Below are positions 26,347 to 34,388 of a stretch of DNA of 43,813 nucleotides, piece after piece; position 1 is the first letter of the stretch, and every line of letters begins with the position of its first letter. The notes under the pieces are model-generated. The model worked only from the letters and a program-made list of their open reading frames with translations, did not search any database and was not told where the DNA came from. The DNA is from Eubacteriales bacterium. GTDB taxonomy: Bacteria; Bacillota; Clostridia; Lachnospirales; Lachnospiraceae. Both the position numbers and the translations under genes were made by a program. Location: the NCBI GenBank assembly GCA_030527665.1, contig JAUNAK010000016.1, forward strand, positions 1-43,813, given 5' to 3'.

Positions 26347-27060
26347 TCAGACTTCAACAACAATAACAGCGATATTGTCTTTACCGCCGTTCGCATTCGC
26401 TTCATCAATCAGAGCCTTTGATTTATCCTCTTCCTTACCCCTTAATAATTCGAAGATTCTGTCATCTTCCACCATATTTGTCAAGCCATCGGAACACATA
26501 AGGATCTGATTGCCTTCGGAAAGTCTGACATCAAAAAAATCGATACGCACTTCCGCAGAAGTACCGATTGCTCTTGTAATGATATTTTTATCCGGATGAT
26601 TGCGTCCCTCTTCCGGTGTCAATTCACCCAGACGAACCATCTCTGCGATCAGGGAATGATCCTGTGTAACCTGGGCAAGATGTTCTCCTGCCAGATACAA
26701 TCTGGAATCTCCTACATTCGCAATGTATGCATATTCCCCCACTACAGTGCATACAACCATAGTCGTTCCCATACCGGCCATATTCGGATCGTTGATCGCC
26801 TGCATATAAACCTCACGGTTTGCCGCTTCAATGGCATTCCGCATGATCTTCACCGGATTAAAATCCTTATCCTGACGAATGTGCTCCGCAAGTACCGAAA
26901 CTCCATAGCGGGAAGCAAAATCCCCGGCATTGTGTCCGCCCATTCCGTCAGCAACAACGAAGAGATTCGGAAGATTCCCGATTTGTCCCTCCGATGCATA
27001 AATGAAGTCCTGGTTCATATGTCTTTTCTGACCAATATCGGTTGCAGAAAATACCTTCAT
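26347..27060 (-). CDS. prpC: PP2C-family Ser/Thr phosphatase, 237 aa
   Basis: Metal-dependent phosphatase (Stp1/PrpC) that reverses PrkC phosphorylation. The PPM motifs are visible in order: the N-terminal DIGQKRHMNQD, VADGMGGHNAG with metal-binding aspartate, NVGDSRLYL, MCSDGLTNM and GGKDNIAVIVV. It is soluble. Its ATG overlaps the rlmN stop codon by four bases (ATGA), so translation is coupled, and prkC follows 21 bases later. Confidence 0.95.
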   Translation of the reverse strand: MKVFSATDIGQKRHMNQDFIYASEGQIGNLPNLFVVADGMGGHNAGDFASRYGVSVLAEHIRQDKDFNPVKIMRNAIEAANREVYMQAINDPNMAGMGTTMVVCTVVGEYAYIANVGDSRLYLAGEHLAQVTQDHSLIAEMVRLGELTPEEGRNHPDKNIITRAIGTSAEVRIDFFDVRLSEGNQILMCSDGLTNMVEDDRIFELLRGKEEDKSKALIDEANANGGKDNIAVIVVEV

Positions 27061-28115
27061 ATTTTATTCTCCCGGCTATCGTCCAGATAGCTTTTTCGTA
27101 ATTGCCCACAGGCCCCGTTTATATCAGAGCCCATTTCCCTTCTAATAGTACCATTTATTCCGTACTTTTCAAGCCTTTTGTTGAAGGCCAGAACGGCTTC
27201 CTGTTCGGATCGGGCATATTTTCTCTCCCTTACGGGATTGATCGGGATCAGATTCACATGGCAGTTCAGCCCCTTCAGAACACCGGCAAGTTCCGCCGCA
27301 TCCTCCGGAGAATCATTCTGTCCCTTGGCAAGTGCATACTCAAAAGTAAGTCTTCTTCCCGTTTTTTCAAAATAATAGCGGCAGGCTTCGATCAGCTCGC
27401 TGATTGAATATTTATTAGCCACCGGCATCATCTGTTTCCGCTTCTCGTCATTCGGTGCATGAAGAGAAATGGCAAGTGTGATAGCCAGATCTTCCTCAGC
27501 CAGTTTCCGGATCTCCGGAACCAGTCCGCAGGTGGAGACTGTGATATTCCGCTGACTGATATGCAAACCCTTCTCGGAGCTGATCAGCCTTACAAAGCGG
27601 AGCACATTGTCATAATTCTCCATCGGCTCTCCGCTTCCCATGATCACGATATTGGAGACCCGTTCTCCGGTGATCTTCTGTATCCGGTAGACCTGCTCCA
27701 GCATCTCCGATGCCGTCAGAGAACGTACCAGTCCCTCCAGTGTCGATGCACAGAAACGGCAGCCCATCCGACAGCCGACCTGTGAGGAAATACAGACGGA
27801 ATTTCCATGTTTATACTGCATCCACACACTTTCGATCACGTTATTATCCGGAAGAGCAAACAAATACTTTCTCGTTCCATCCACCTTGGAGATTTCTTCC
27901 CTGACCATACGAAGGGATGTCAGCGGACAGGTATTCTCCAGCTTTTCCCGAAGTGCCTTGGACAGATTGGTCATGTCCGCATAGTCATCTGCCAGCTTCT
28001 CATGCATCCAGGAAAAGATCTGATCCGCCCGGAACGGTTTCTCTCCCAGTTCCTTCAAAACCGCTTTGATTTCCTCCGGATACATGGATTTAATATCTAA
28101 TACTGTATTGTCCAT
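27057..28115 (-). CDS. rlmN: 23S rRNA/tRNA adenine-C2 methyltransferase RlmN, 352 aa
   Basis: Radical-SAM enzyme that methylates C2 of A2503 in 23S rRNA and A37 in some tRNAs. The iron-sulfur cysteines are C115, C119 and C122 in GCRMGCRFC; the methyl-carrying cysteine is C336 in GACGQL near the C-terminus. The SAM-binding IVIMGSGEPMENYDN motif is also present. The start codon follows GAGGAAGAAG. It is upstream of prpC with a four-base overlap. Confidence 0.95.
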   Translation of the reverse strand: MDNTVLDIKSMYPEEIKAVLKELGEKPFRADQIFSWMHEKLADDYADMTNLSKALREKLENTCPLTSLRMVREEISKVDGTRKYLFALPDNNVIESVWMQYKHGNSVCISSQVGCRMGCRFCASTLEGLVRSLTASEMLEQVYRIQKITGERVSNIVIMGSGEPMENYDNVLRFVRLISSEKGLHISQRNITVSTCGLVPEIRKLAEEDLAITLAISLHAPNDEKRKQMMPVANKYSISELIEACRYYFEKTGRRLTFEYALAKGQNDSPEDAAELAGVLKGLNCHVNLIPINPVRERKYARSEQEAVLAFNKRLEKYGINGTIRREMGSDINGACGQLRKSYLDDSRENKI

Positions 28116-28171
28116 TCTTCTTCCTCATCGTTTCCTTTATCCTGTTGAAAGACTCTCTTTTCCTGTCAAAT

Positions 28172-28225
28172 TCAATTCGGGCTCTGCGAGACCTGGAGCG
28201 GGATTCGGGTCAGCTTTAGCTGACA
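28172..28225. repeat. dispersed 54-bp repeat, copy 2
   Basis: Matches 12653-12706 at 45 of 54 positions, same orientation, in the 156-base gap between rsmB and rlmN. The terminal GTCAGC-N4-GCTGAC inverted repeat (28209-28224) keeps both arms intact while the centre differs (TTTA here, TATA in copy 1). Confidence 0.6.
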
Positions 28226-28271
28226 TCTACCCATCTGACTCCCTGCTCGACATCTCCTCAAGATTCACGCT

Positions 28272-29573
28272 TTAAGCTTCGGAACTTTTCAGAAAACGTG
28301 CATAATAGAAGCCATCGCAGGGATCACTGCCGGGAAGGAACTGTCGTTCTTCTTCCAATACAAGAGAAAACTCTTCAGCAAGCCATTTTGCCGTGCTTTC
28401 ATTTTCTGTTTCTCCGAAAGTACAGGTGGAAAACAGCAGATGTCCGCCCGGCTTCACATAAGAAACCGCATTTGTCAGAATCTGCCTCTGCAGATTCTGA
28501 AGGCTTTCTTCCTTTTCCTTCGACGCATTGTATTTGATATCCGGTTTTCTGCCGATCACGCCGTAGCCGGAACAGGGAACATCCGCGATCACAACATCAG
28601 CGCTGTCCGTCTTTCTCTCATCCGGAACCGTTCCGTCCCATTCTTCCACCTCAACATTGGTCAATCTGCAGCGTTCCAGATTTTCCCTGATGTAATCGGT
28701 CTTTGTATACGAAAGATCACGGGATATCACTTTTCCTTCCGGACCAGTCAGATCCGCTGCATAGATGGTTTTTCCTCCCGGCGCCGCACACAGATCCATG
28801 ACCAGATCCCCCGGCCGGATACCGGCTGCCAGAACTGCCAGCTGGGAGCTGATATCCTGCATAATGATCTGTCCGTTTCGGAAAGCATCGACCGCCGTAA
28901 TATCTCCGGTATTTTTCAAATACCAGGCATCCGGTGCCAATGGAGCCTTTTCGATCTCCATACCGGCTGCTTTCAGTTCTGCAAGAACCGTATCCTTTTC
29001 TTCCGCACGGATCCGCACGGTGACCGGTGTTTTCTCCAGAAATGCAGCACAGATCTTCTCCGCCTGCTCCGGTCCGTAAGCATCGATCCATTTATCCGCC
29101 AGAAACGCCGGCATTGAATAACGAATCTGCAGATATTCCGAGGGCCGGTCAGCGGTCGGATATTTCACCTCCGCCAATCCTCTCGAAACCGATCGCAGTA
29201 CACCGTTTACAAATCCGCGAAGGCCGCGGAATCCTCTGGAAACAGCCAGCTTGACGCTTTCATTGACTGCTGCCGAATCCGGAACCGAATCCATGTACTT
29301 CATCTGATAGACGGCAATACGGATCACTTCCCTGATGAAGGGCTTCATCTTGTTTACTTTTACACTGGAAAAGCAGTTGATAATGTAATCCAGTTCCGGC
29401 ACCCGTTCCAGGGTACCCTCGGTGAGCCGGAGATAGAAGGCCCGGTCTCTCTGATCCAGCCAGCTGTACTTTTCCAGCACATCTCTAATAACTAAATGGC
29501 TCTGCCTGCCCTCCTTATGGACGGCAAGCAGAGTCTCACATACCAGTTCTCGAATATTGACGGAATCAGTCAC
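28272..29573 (-). CDS. rsmB: 16S rRNA cytosine-C5 methyltransferase RsmB, 433 aa
   Basis: Methylates C967 of 16S rRNA. An N-terminal NusB-like RNA-binding domain (about 1-140) precedes a SAM-dependent methyltransferase domain with DLCAAPGGKT (SAM site), ADVPCSGYG (the first conserved Cys) and LLFSTCTFG (catalytic Cys). The start is a GTG preceded by GGAGGA seven bases upstream. Its first eight bases overlap the end of the zinc peptidase gene. Confidence 0.94.
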   Translation of the reverse strand: MTDSVNIRELVCETLLAVHKEGRQSHLVIRDVLEKYSWLDQRDRAFYLRLTEGTLERVPELDYIINCFSSVKVNKMKPFIREVIRIAVYQMKYMDSVPDSAAVNESVKLAVSRGFRGLRGFVNGVLRSVSRGLAEVKYPTADRPSEYLQIRYSMPAFLADKWIDAYGPEQAEKICAAFLEKTPVTVRIRAEEKDTVLAELKAAGMEIEKAPLAPDAWYLKNTGDITAVDAFRNGQIIMQDISSQLAVLAAGIRPGDLVMDLCAAPGGKTIYAADLTGPEGKVISRDLSYTKTDYIRENLERCRLTNVEVEEWDGTVPDERKTDSADVVIADVPCSGYGVIGRKPDIKYNASKEKEESLQNLQRQILTNAVSYVKPGGHLLFSTCTFGETENESTAKWLAEEFSLVLEEERQFLPGSDPCDGFYYARFLKSSEA

Positions 29574-30267
29574 GTCGTCTTCCTCCGGATAAAATAATCA
29601 TACGTGCAAGGTGCATCATGGAACTGCACACCGCAGCCACATAAGTCATTGCAGCAGCTCTCAGTACTCTTCTGGTTCCTCCGATCTCCTCTTCTGCCAT
29701 CAGACCGGTCTGACCCAGCTTGGCAAGCGCACGCCGGGAAGCATTGAACTCCACCGGAAGAGTGACCAGCTGAAATGCCAGAACCGCACAGAACATCAGG
29801 ATACCGATCTTGATCACTGCCGGTCGGGACATCATCAGTCCTATGATAAAGATCACCCAGGATCCCCGGGAACCGATATTGGCAGCCGGAACCAGCGCAC
29901 TTCGTACGCTGAGCGGTGCATAATCCCTGGCATGCTGAATAGCATGTCCGCACTCATGTGCCGCAACGCCGATCGCCGCAAGCGAGGTACTTCCATATAC
30001 AGACTCTGACAGATTCACGGTATTGTCAGCCGGATTGTAGTTATCGGTCAGGGAACCGGCAATCGGCCGGATCTGCACATTGTACAGTCCTTCACTTTCC
30101 AGGATCCTGCGTGCCGCTTCCGCACCGGTCAATCCGCAGCTGCTGTGTATCTTCTGATACTTTGCAAAGGTACTCTTCATTCTGGCCTGCACGACCACCG
30201 AAAAGAGCAATGCAATAATAACCAGAATATAGGTCCAGTCCAGACCGTATCCATAATATCTATACAT
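29566..30267 (-). CDS. membrane zinc metallopeptidase (YugP/Zn_peptidase_2 type), 233 aa
   Basis: Membrane-bound neutral zinc peptidase. It begins with a tyrosine-rich head and a hydrophobic helix (about 12-28), carries the zincin motif HECGHAIQH (two His and a Glu), and has further hydrophobic helices near residues 120-160 and 205-225. The PVEFNASRRAL segment, conserved in the family, probably supplies the third ligand. Substrates are not known. It lies between fmt and rsmB and overlaps rsmB by eight bases, so it is co-transcribed with translation genes; in B. subtilis fmt and rsmB are adjacent. Confidence 0.88.
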   Translation of the reverse strand: MYRYYGYGLDWTYILVIIALLFSVVVQARMKSTFAKYQKIHSSCGLTGAEAARRILESEGLYNVQIRPIAGSLTDNYNPADNTVNLSESVYGSTSLAAIGVAAHECGHAIQHARDYAPLSVRSALVPAANIGSRGSWVIFIIGLMMSRPAVIKIGILMFCAVLAFQLVTLPVEFNASRRALAKLGQTGLMAEEEIGGTRRVLRAAAMTYVAAVCSSMMHLARMIILSGGRRRD

Positions 30268-30308
30268 AAAACTTCATCCTTTCCGTTCCCGGCTGCCGAC
30301 ATTCTTAC

Positions 30309-31247
30309 TTAGCCAAGAATCGTTCCTGTTTCCACGGACCGTCCGCGAAGAAAATCCGAAACTTTCATCCGCTTCTTGCCTTCCAGCTGCAGCTCGGTTA
30401 CCGCCAGTACACCTTTTCCTGTGGCGATCCGGATTTCCTCTCCGGATGCCTGCAGGACCTCACCCGGTGTTCCGGAACACATCTCTGTATCCACAACACA
30501 GCTGTTCCAGATCTTCAAACTCTTTCCGTTTAATGCCGTAAATGCACTCGGCCATGGATTCAGGCCACGAACCAGGCGCTCGATGGCTGCTGCATCTTTG
30601 GACCAGTCGATCCGGCCGTCAGCCTTAGTGATCATCCGGGCATAAGCCGTCGTACTTTCGGCCGGCTGCGGAACAGCTGTAAGCGTTCCTTTTCCCAGTT
30701 CCGGAAGAATCTCCACGATCAGCTCTGCTCCGGCTTCCGCCAGACGGTCAAACAGGCTTCCGCCCGTCTCCTCTGCTGTCAGCACAACTTCTCTGACCGC
30801 AAGCATATCACCGGTATCCAGTCCGTCATCCATCTGCATGATGGTGACACCGGATTTCTCCTCACCGTCAATGACAGCCCACTGGATCGGAGCCGCACCG
30901 CGGTATTTCGGAAGCAGGGATGCGTGAATATTCAGGCATCCGTATTTCGGCAGCTGCAGGATCTCGGAAGGAATGATCTTGCCGTAAGCAGCAACAACGA
31001 TTACCTCCGGGTCCAGTTCTTTTAACGTATCCAGAATCTCCGGATTATTCCGAAGCTTCTGCGGCTGATAAACCGGAATTCCGGCTTCCTGAGCACAGGC
31101 TTTCACCGGTGTCGGTACCAGCTCCTGTTTGCGTCCAACCGGTTTATCCGGCTGTGTGATAACCGCACATACTTCATGACCGGCTTTGATGATTGCTTCC
31201 AGTGCGCCCACCGCAAAATCCGGTGTCCCCATATATACTACCTTCAT
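30309..31247 (-). CDS. fmt: methionyl-tRNA formyltransferase, 312 aa
   Basis: Formylates initiator Met-tRNA using 10-formyl-tetrahydrofolate. The N-terminal Rossmann domain opens with VYMGTPDFAVGAL and holds the folate-site signature HASLLPKYRGAAPIQWAV with the catalytic Asn-His-Asp set (LNIHAS and DDGLDTGD). The C-terminal OB-like domain binds tRNA. It lies 143 bases after def, its functional partner; the gap contains a short stretch of degenerate CCGTAT repeats. Confidence 0.95.
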   Translation of the reverse strand: MKVVYMGTPDFAVGALEAIIKAGHEVCAVITQPDKPVGRKQELVPTPVKACAQEAGIPVYQPQKLRNNPEILDTLKELDPEVIVVAAYGKIIPSEILQLPKYGCLNIHASLLPKYRGAAPIQWAVIDGEEKSGVTIMQMDDGLDTGDMLAVREVVLTAEETGGSLFDRLAEAGAELIVEILPELGKGTLTAVPQPAESTTAYARMITKADGRIDWSKDAAAIERLVRGLNPWPSAFTALNGKSLKIWNSCVVDTEMCSGTPGEVLQASGEEIRIATGKGVLAVTELQLEGKKRMKVSDFLRGRSVETGTILG

Positions 31248-31390
31248 CTTCTCAAGTCACCTCGTGTTCTTTCAAGTCAGGCATTGCACCCCCGGCTCCG
31301 GATCAGAGATATCTTCGGTCTCCTCTCTTCCGTACCGGAACCACATCCGTATGCCTGTTTCCGTATTGCCTGCTCCCGTATCGTCTGTAA

Positions 31391-31897
31391 TCAGATCTCT
31401 TCGCCGAACTCGATTTCTCCGTCGATCTCTTCCATATCCTGAACACTGCGAAGCGGTCCCTGAGCATGTGCGGAATAGAGAATACCATCCAGATGATCAA
31501 ACTCATGGCAGCAGGCTCTTGCCAGCAGACCTTCTGCTTCCAGTTCGAACGGTTCCATATTGATGTCCAGTGCACGAACCTTCACCTTCATCGGACGGGT
31601 AACCACACCGACCATTCCCGGGATGCTGAGGCAGCCCTCATCACCGGTCTGCTCCCCTTCTCTCTCAATGATCTCCGGATTGATGAATACATACGGATCC
31701 TCACCAGTCACATCAATAACGGCAATTCTCTTCAGAATACCAACCTGCGGAGCAGCCAGACCAACACCGTAAGCATCGTACATAGTCTCCAGCATATCCA
31801 TGATCAGGGTTCTTGTACGCGGTGTCATCAATTTCACCGGCTTACAAACCTTTCCCAGAACCTCATCACCGTCAATACGAATTTCTCTTAAAGCCAT
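31391..31897 (-). CDS. def: peptide deformylase, 168 aa
   Basis: Iron/zinc metalloprotease that removes the formyl group from nascent proteins. All three family motifs are present: GVGLAAPQVG (motif 1), DEGCLSIPG (motif 2, metal-binding Cys) and CCHEFDHLDG (motif 3, HExxH). I chose the ATG at 31897 (AAAGGA upstream); an open frame continues to 32005 but only into the inverted-repeat element at 31917-32137. Length is normal for the family. Confidence 0.95.
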   Translation of the reverse strand: MALREIRIDGDEVLGKVCKPVKLMTPRTRTLIMDMLETMYDAYGVGLAAPQVGILKRIAVIDVTGEDPYVFINPEIIEREGEQTGDEGCLSIPGMVGVVTRPMKVKVRALDINMEPFELEAEGLLARACCHEFDHLDGILYSAHAQGPLRSVQDMEEIDGEIEFGEEI

Positions 31898-31916
31898 AGT
31901 TTTTCCTTTCTCTCCC

Positions 31917-32137
31917 CGGCAAATGCGAAACGCCAAATCAAAACCTGAATTCGGCTGTGAATATTGCACAAATGACCGGAGCAGGTGCTCTGAGGCCGCC
32001 GGCACTTAGCGATTGCGAGCCCCAAGCGAAGCAAGAGCTTAGTACCGCTGCGTGACGAGGGCAGCGAGAGCGTGCCTGCGATGGCATTGTGCAATGTGAG
32101 CAGCCGTTTCAAGAATGCCGGCGTTTCGCATTTGCCG
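31917..32137. repeat. 221-bp element with long inverted ends between priA and def
   Basis: The outer 18 bases (31917-31934 and 32120-32137) are perfect inverted repeats, and similarity continues imperfectly inward for about 55-60 bases per side (for example TTGCACA near 31965 against TGTGCAA near 32088). The core carries further nested inverted pieces. It has no open frame of its own. As RNA it would fold into one long hairpin in the priA-def leader. It looks like a MITE-like or structured intergenic element; no target-site duplication is visible. Confidence 0.65.
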
Positions 32138-32147
32138 CACTATTCTA

Positions 32148-34370
32148 TTATATGTTCAGATCATAGCTGAAGTACATCTGTCTGAATCCACTGTTTATCT
32201 CAATAAATTTCTCGGCGCGCTGCCGCATCTGCCGGATGCGTCTGCCGTCTGTTTCCTTTATATAGAGCACTTCCTGATAATTGTCCTTCAGCTTGCTGAT
32301 CACATCCGGTGCCGGTCCCATGATCCTCGTCGAATCGGTTCCGCATCGCACCAGATACAGCTTCAGCTGTTCCATCGCAAATACCAGTTTCTGCTCATCC
32401 GGTCCGGATCCCCGGATCGCCAGCAGATTGGATGCCGGCGGATAATCCAGCATTTCCCTGGCTGTTATTTCTTCCTCATAGAAGGCCTCATAATCCTGCA
32501 CCGCAGCTGCCTGTATGCAGTAATGATCCGGATGATAGGTCTGGATCACGGCCTCTCCCGACAGGTCTCCCCTGCCGGCACGCCCGACAGCCTGTACCAG
32601 TAACTGAAACGTACGCTCTGCCGCACGATAATCGCTGACAAAGAGCGACAGATCCGCAGCCAGCACACCTACGAGTGTTACCCCCGGAAAATCATGTCCC
32701 TTTACGATCATCTGGGTTCCGACCAGAATATCGGCTTCTCCGGAAGAAAATGCTTTCAGGATTTTCTCGTATCCATCCTTGTTTCTGGTGGTATCCGCAT
32801 CCATCCGAAGCACCCGTGCTTCCGGAAAGATCCGCTTGATCTCTGCCGTTACCTTCTCTGTTCCCGCACGGAAACCGCTGATGTACGGTGAGCCGCAGGT
32901 CGGGCATTTCGTTGCCTCCGCCGTCTGGTATCCGCAGTAGTGACAGACCATACGGCCGTTGGAATGATAGGTCAGGGACACGTCACAATGGGGACATTTG
33001 ATGACCTCGCCGCAGGACCGGCAGGATATGAATCCGGAATATCCCCGGCGATTCAGAAACAGAATACTCTGTTCTTTTCTCTCCAGCCGGGCAGCAAGTT
33101 CTTCCTGCAGTTCCCGTCCCAGAATCGAACGATTGCCGTTTTTCAGTTCCTCACGCATATCCGTGATCCGAACCTTCGGCATAACGGCACCGCCGTATCT
33201 CTCCTTCAGAACAAAGCGTACACATTCGCCCTGTTCACAGCGATAGTACAGATCCAGAGAGGGTGTTGCCGAGCCGAATACCACATGGGCATTCTCCATT
33301 TCTGCTCTGTAGATTGCCGCCTCCCTTGCATCATAACGAGGTGCATTTTCGCTGCGGTATGAATTTTCCTGTTCCTCATCGACAATAATAAGGCCAAGAT
33401 TTGTAAATGGTGTGAACAAAGCGGAACGGGGACCGATCACGATCCCGGCTTCGCCTCGTTTCAGCCGTTCAAACTGATCCGAACGTTCACCCTTGCTCAT
33501 TTTTGAATTCAGAATCGTGACATTGTCACCGAAACAGCTGCGGAAACGGCTTACGTTCTGCCAGGAGAGCGCGATCTCCGGAATCAGCAGGATCACCTGT
33601 TTCCCCTGACGAAGCACCTCCTCCATCAGCCGCATATATACCTGGGTCTTGCCGGAACCGGTCACCCCGTGGATCAGGCAGGGGCGATTTGCTTCCGTCC
33701 ACTCCCGGAGGATGCCCTGATAGACCGTTTCCTGCTCCGAAGAAAGAACCGGAAGGCCGGTTCGCTCCACCGGTGTCTCCTCCCAGGGATTCCTCCAGTA
33801 TGCCTCGGAACGCTCACGGACGATTCCTTCTTTGATCATCCGCTTCAGGCTTTCGCCGGTCATCTTCAGATTCTTATGCACATAAACGGAGGAGAGTTCC
33901 TTCTTTTCCAGAAGCATTTCCATGAACCGGATCTTGGCCTTGTAATTCCGCTTTCGATACAGTTCCAGAAGCTCCCGTCCTTTTTCTTCCGGCACGGCCA
34001 GACAAAAAACGGTGGACATCTGCTGCCGCTCTTTGACTCGAACCGGAAGCACGGTCTTCAGCGCATTGTTCAGACTGGAGCCATAGGTGCGGTGCATCCA
34101 CAGAGCCAGATTCAGCAGACGGCTCTCAATATCCGTCCGGTCCTCCAGCACCTCCAGAATCGGCTTGATCCTTTCCGGATCGATCTTGGGCCTGTCTCCC
34201 AGTGTCAGCACATATCCTTCCGCCACACGGGAACCGCCGCCGAAAGGGATCCGCACGGTCACTCCGGAACGGACCTTTTCCTGCAGTTCCTGCGGCACCA
34301 GATACTGGTAGGACTTGTTCAGACTGGCCTGGGTTATGTCAACGATTACATCTGCATAGATCTCTGCCAT
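32148..34370 (-). CDS. priA: primosomal replication-restart helicase PriA, 740 aa
   Basis: DNA helicase that reloads replication at stalled forks. An N-terminal DNA-binding domain (about 1-110) and winged-helix linker precede the helicase lobes: Walker A GVTGSGKT (K241), Walker B IIVDEEQ (D331-Q334), GSATPS, paired zinc clusters CRSCGEVIKCPHC and CHYCG/CPTCGS, and VGRAGRG. Walker B ends in Gln where PriA proteins usually have His (DEEH). It follows murE by 18 bases and precedes the inverted-repeat element and def. Confidence 0.95.
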   Translation of the reverse strand: MAEIYADVIVDITQASLNKSYQYLVPQELQEKVRSGVTVRIPFGGGSRVAEGYVLTLGDRPKIDPERIKPILEVLEDRTDIESRLLNLALWMHRTYGSSLNNALKTVLPVRVKERQQMSTVFCLAVPEEKGRELLELYRKRNYKAKIRFMEMLLEKKELSSVYVHKNLKMTGESLKRMIKEGIVRERSEAYWRNPWEETPVERTGLPVLSSEQETVYQGILREWTEANRPCLIHGVTGSGKTQVYMRLMEEVLRQGKQVILLIPEIALSWQNVSRFRSCFGDNVTILNSKMSKGERSDQFERLKRGEAGIVIGPRSALFTPFTNLGLIIVDEEQENSYRSENAPRYDAREAAIYRAEMENAHVVFGSATPSLDLYYRCEQGECVRFVLKERYGGAVMPKVRITDMREELKNGNRSILGRELQEELAARLERKEQSILFLNRRGYSGFISCRSCGEVIKCPHCDVSLTYHSNGRMVCHYCGYQTAEATKCPTCGSPYISGFRAGTEKVTAEIKRIFPEARVLRMDADTTRNKDGYEKILKAFSSGEADILVGTQMIVKGHDFPGVTLVGVLAADLSLFVSDYRAAERTFQLLVQAVGRAGRGDLSGEAVIQTYHPDHYCIQAAAVQDYEAFYEEEITAREMLDYPPASNLLAIRGSGPDEQKLVFAMEQLKLYLVRCGTDSTRIMGPAPDVISKLKDNYQEVLYIKETDGRRIRQMRQRAEKFIEINSGFRQMYFSYDLNI

Positions 34371-34388
34371 CCGTTTCCTGTCCTGTAC

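Noticed and set aside
31898-32005. N-terminal extension of peptide deformylase into the inverted-repeat element
   Set aside because: Family length and the RBS before ATG 31897 support the short form; the extension is repeat-derived.
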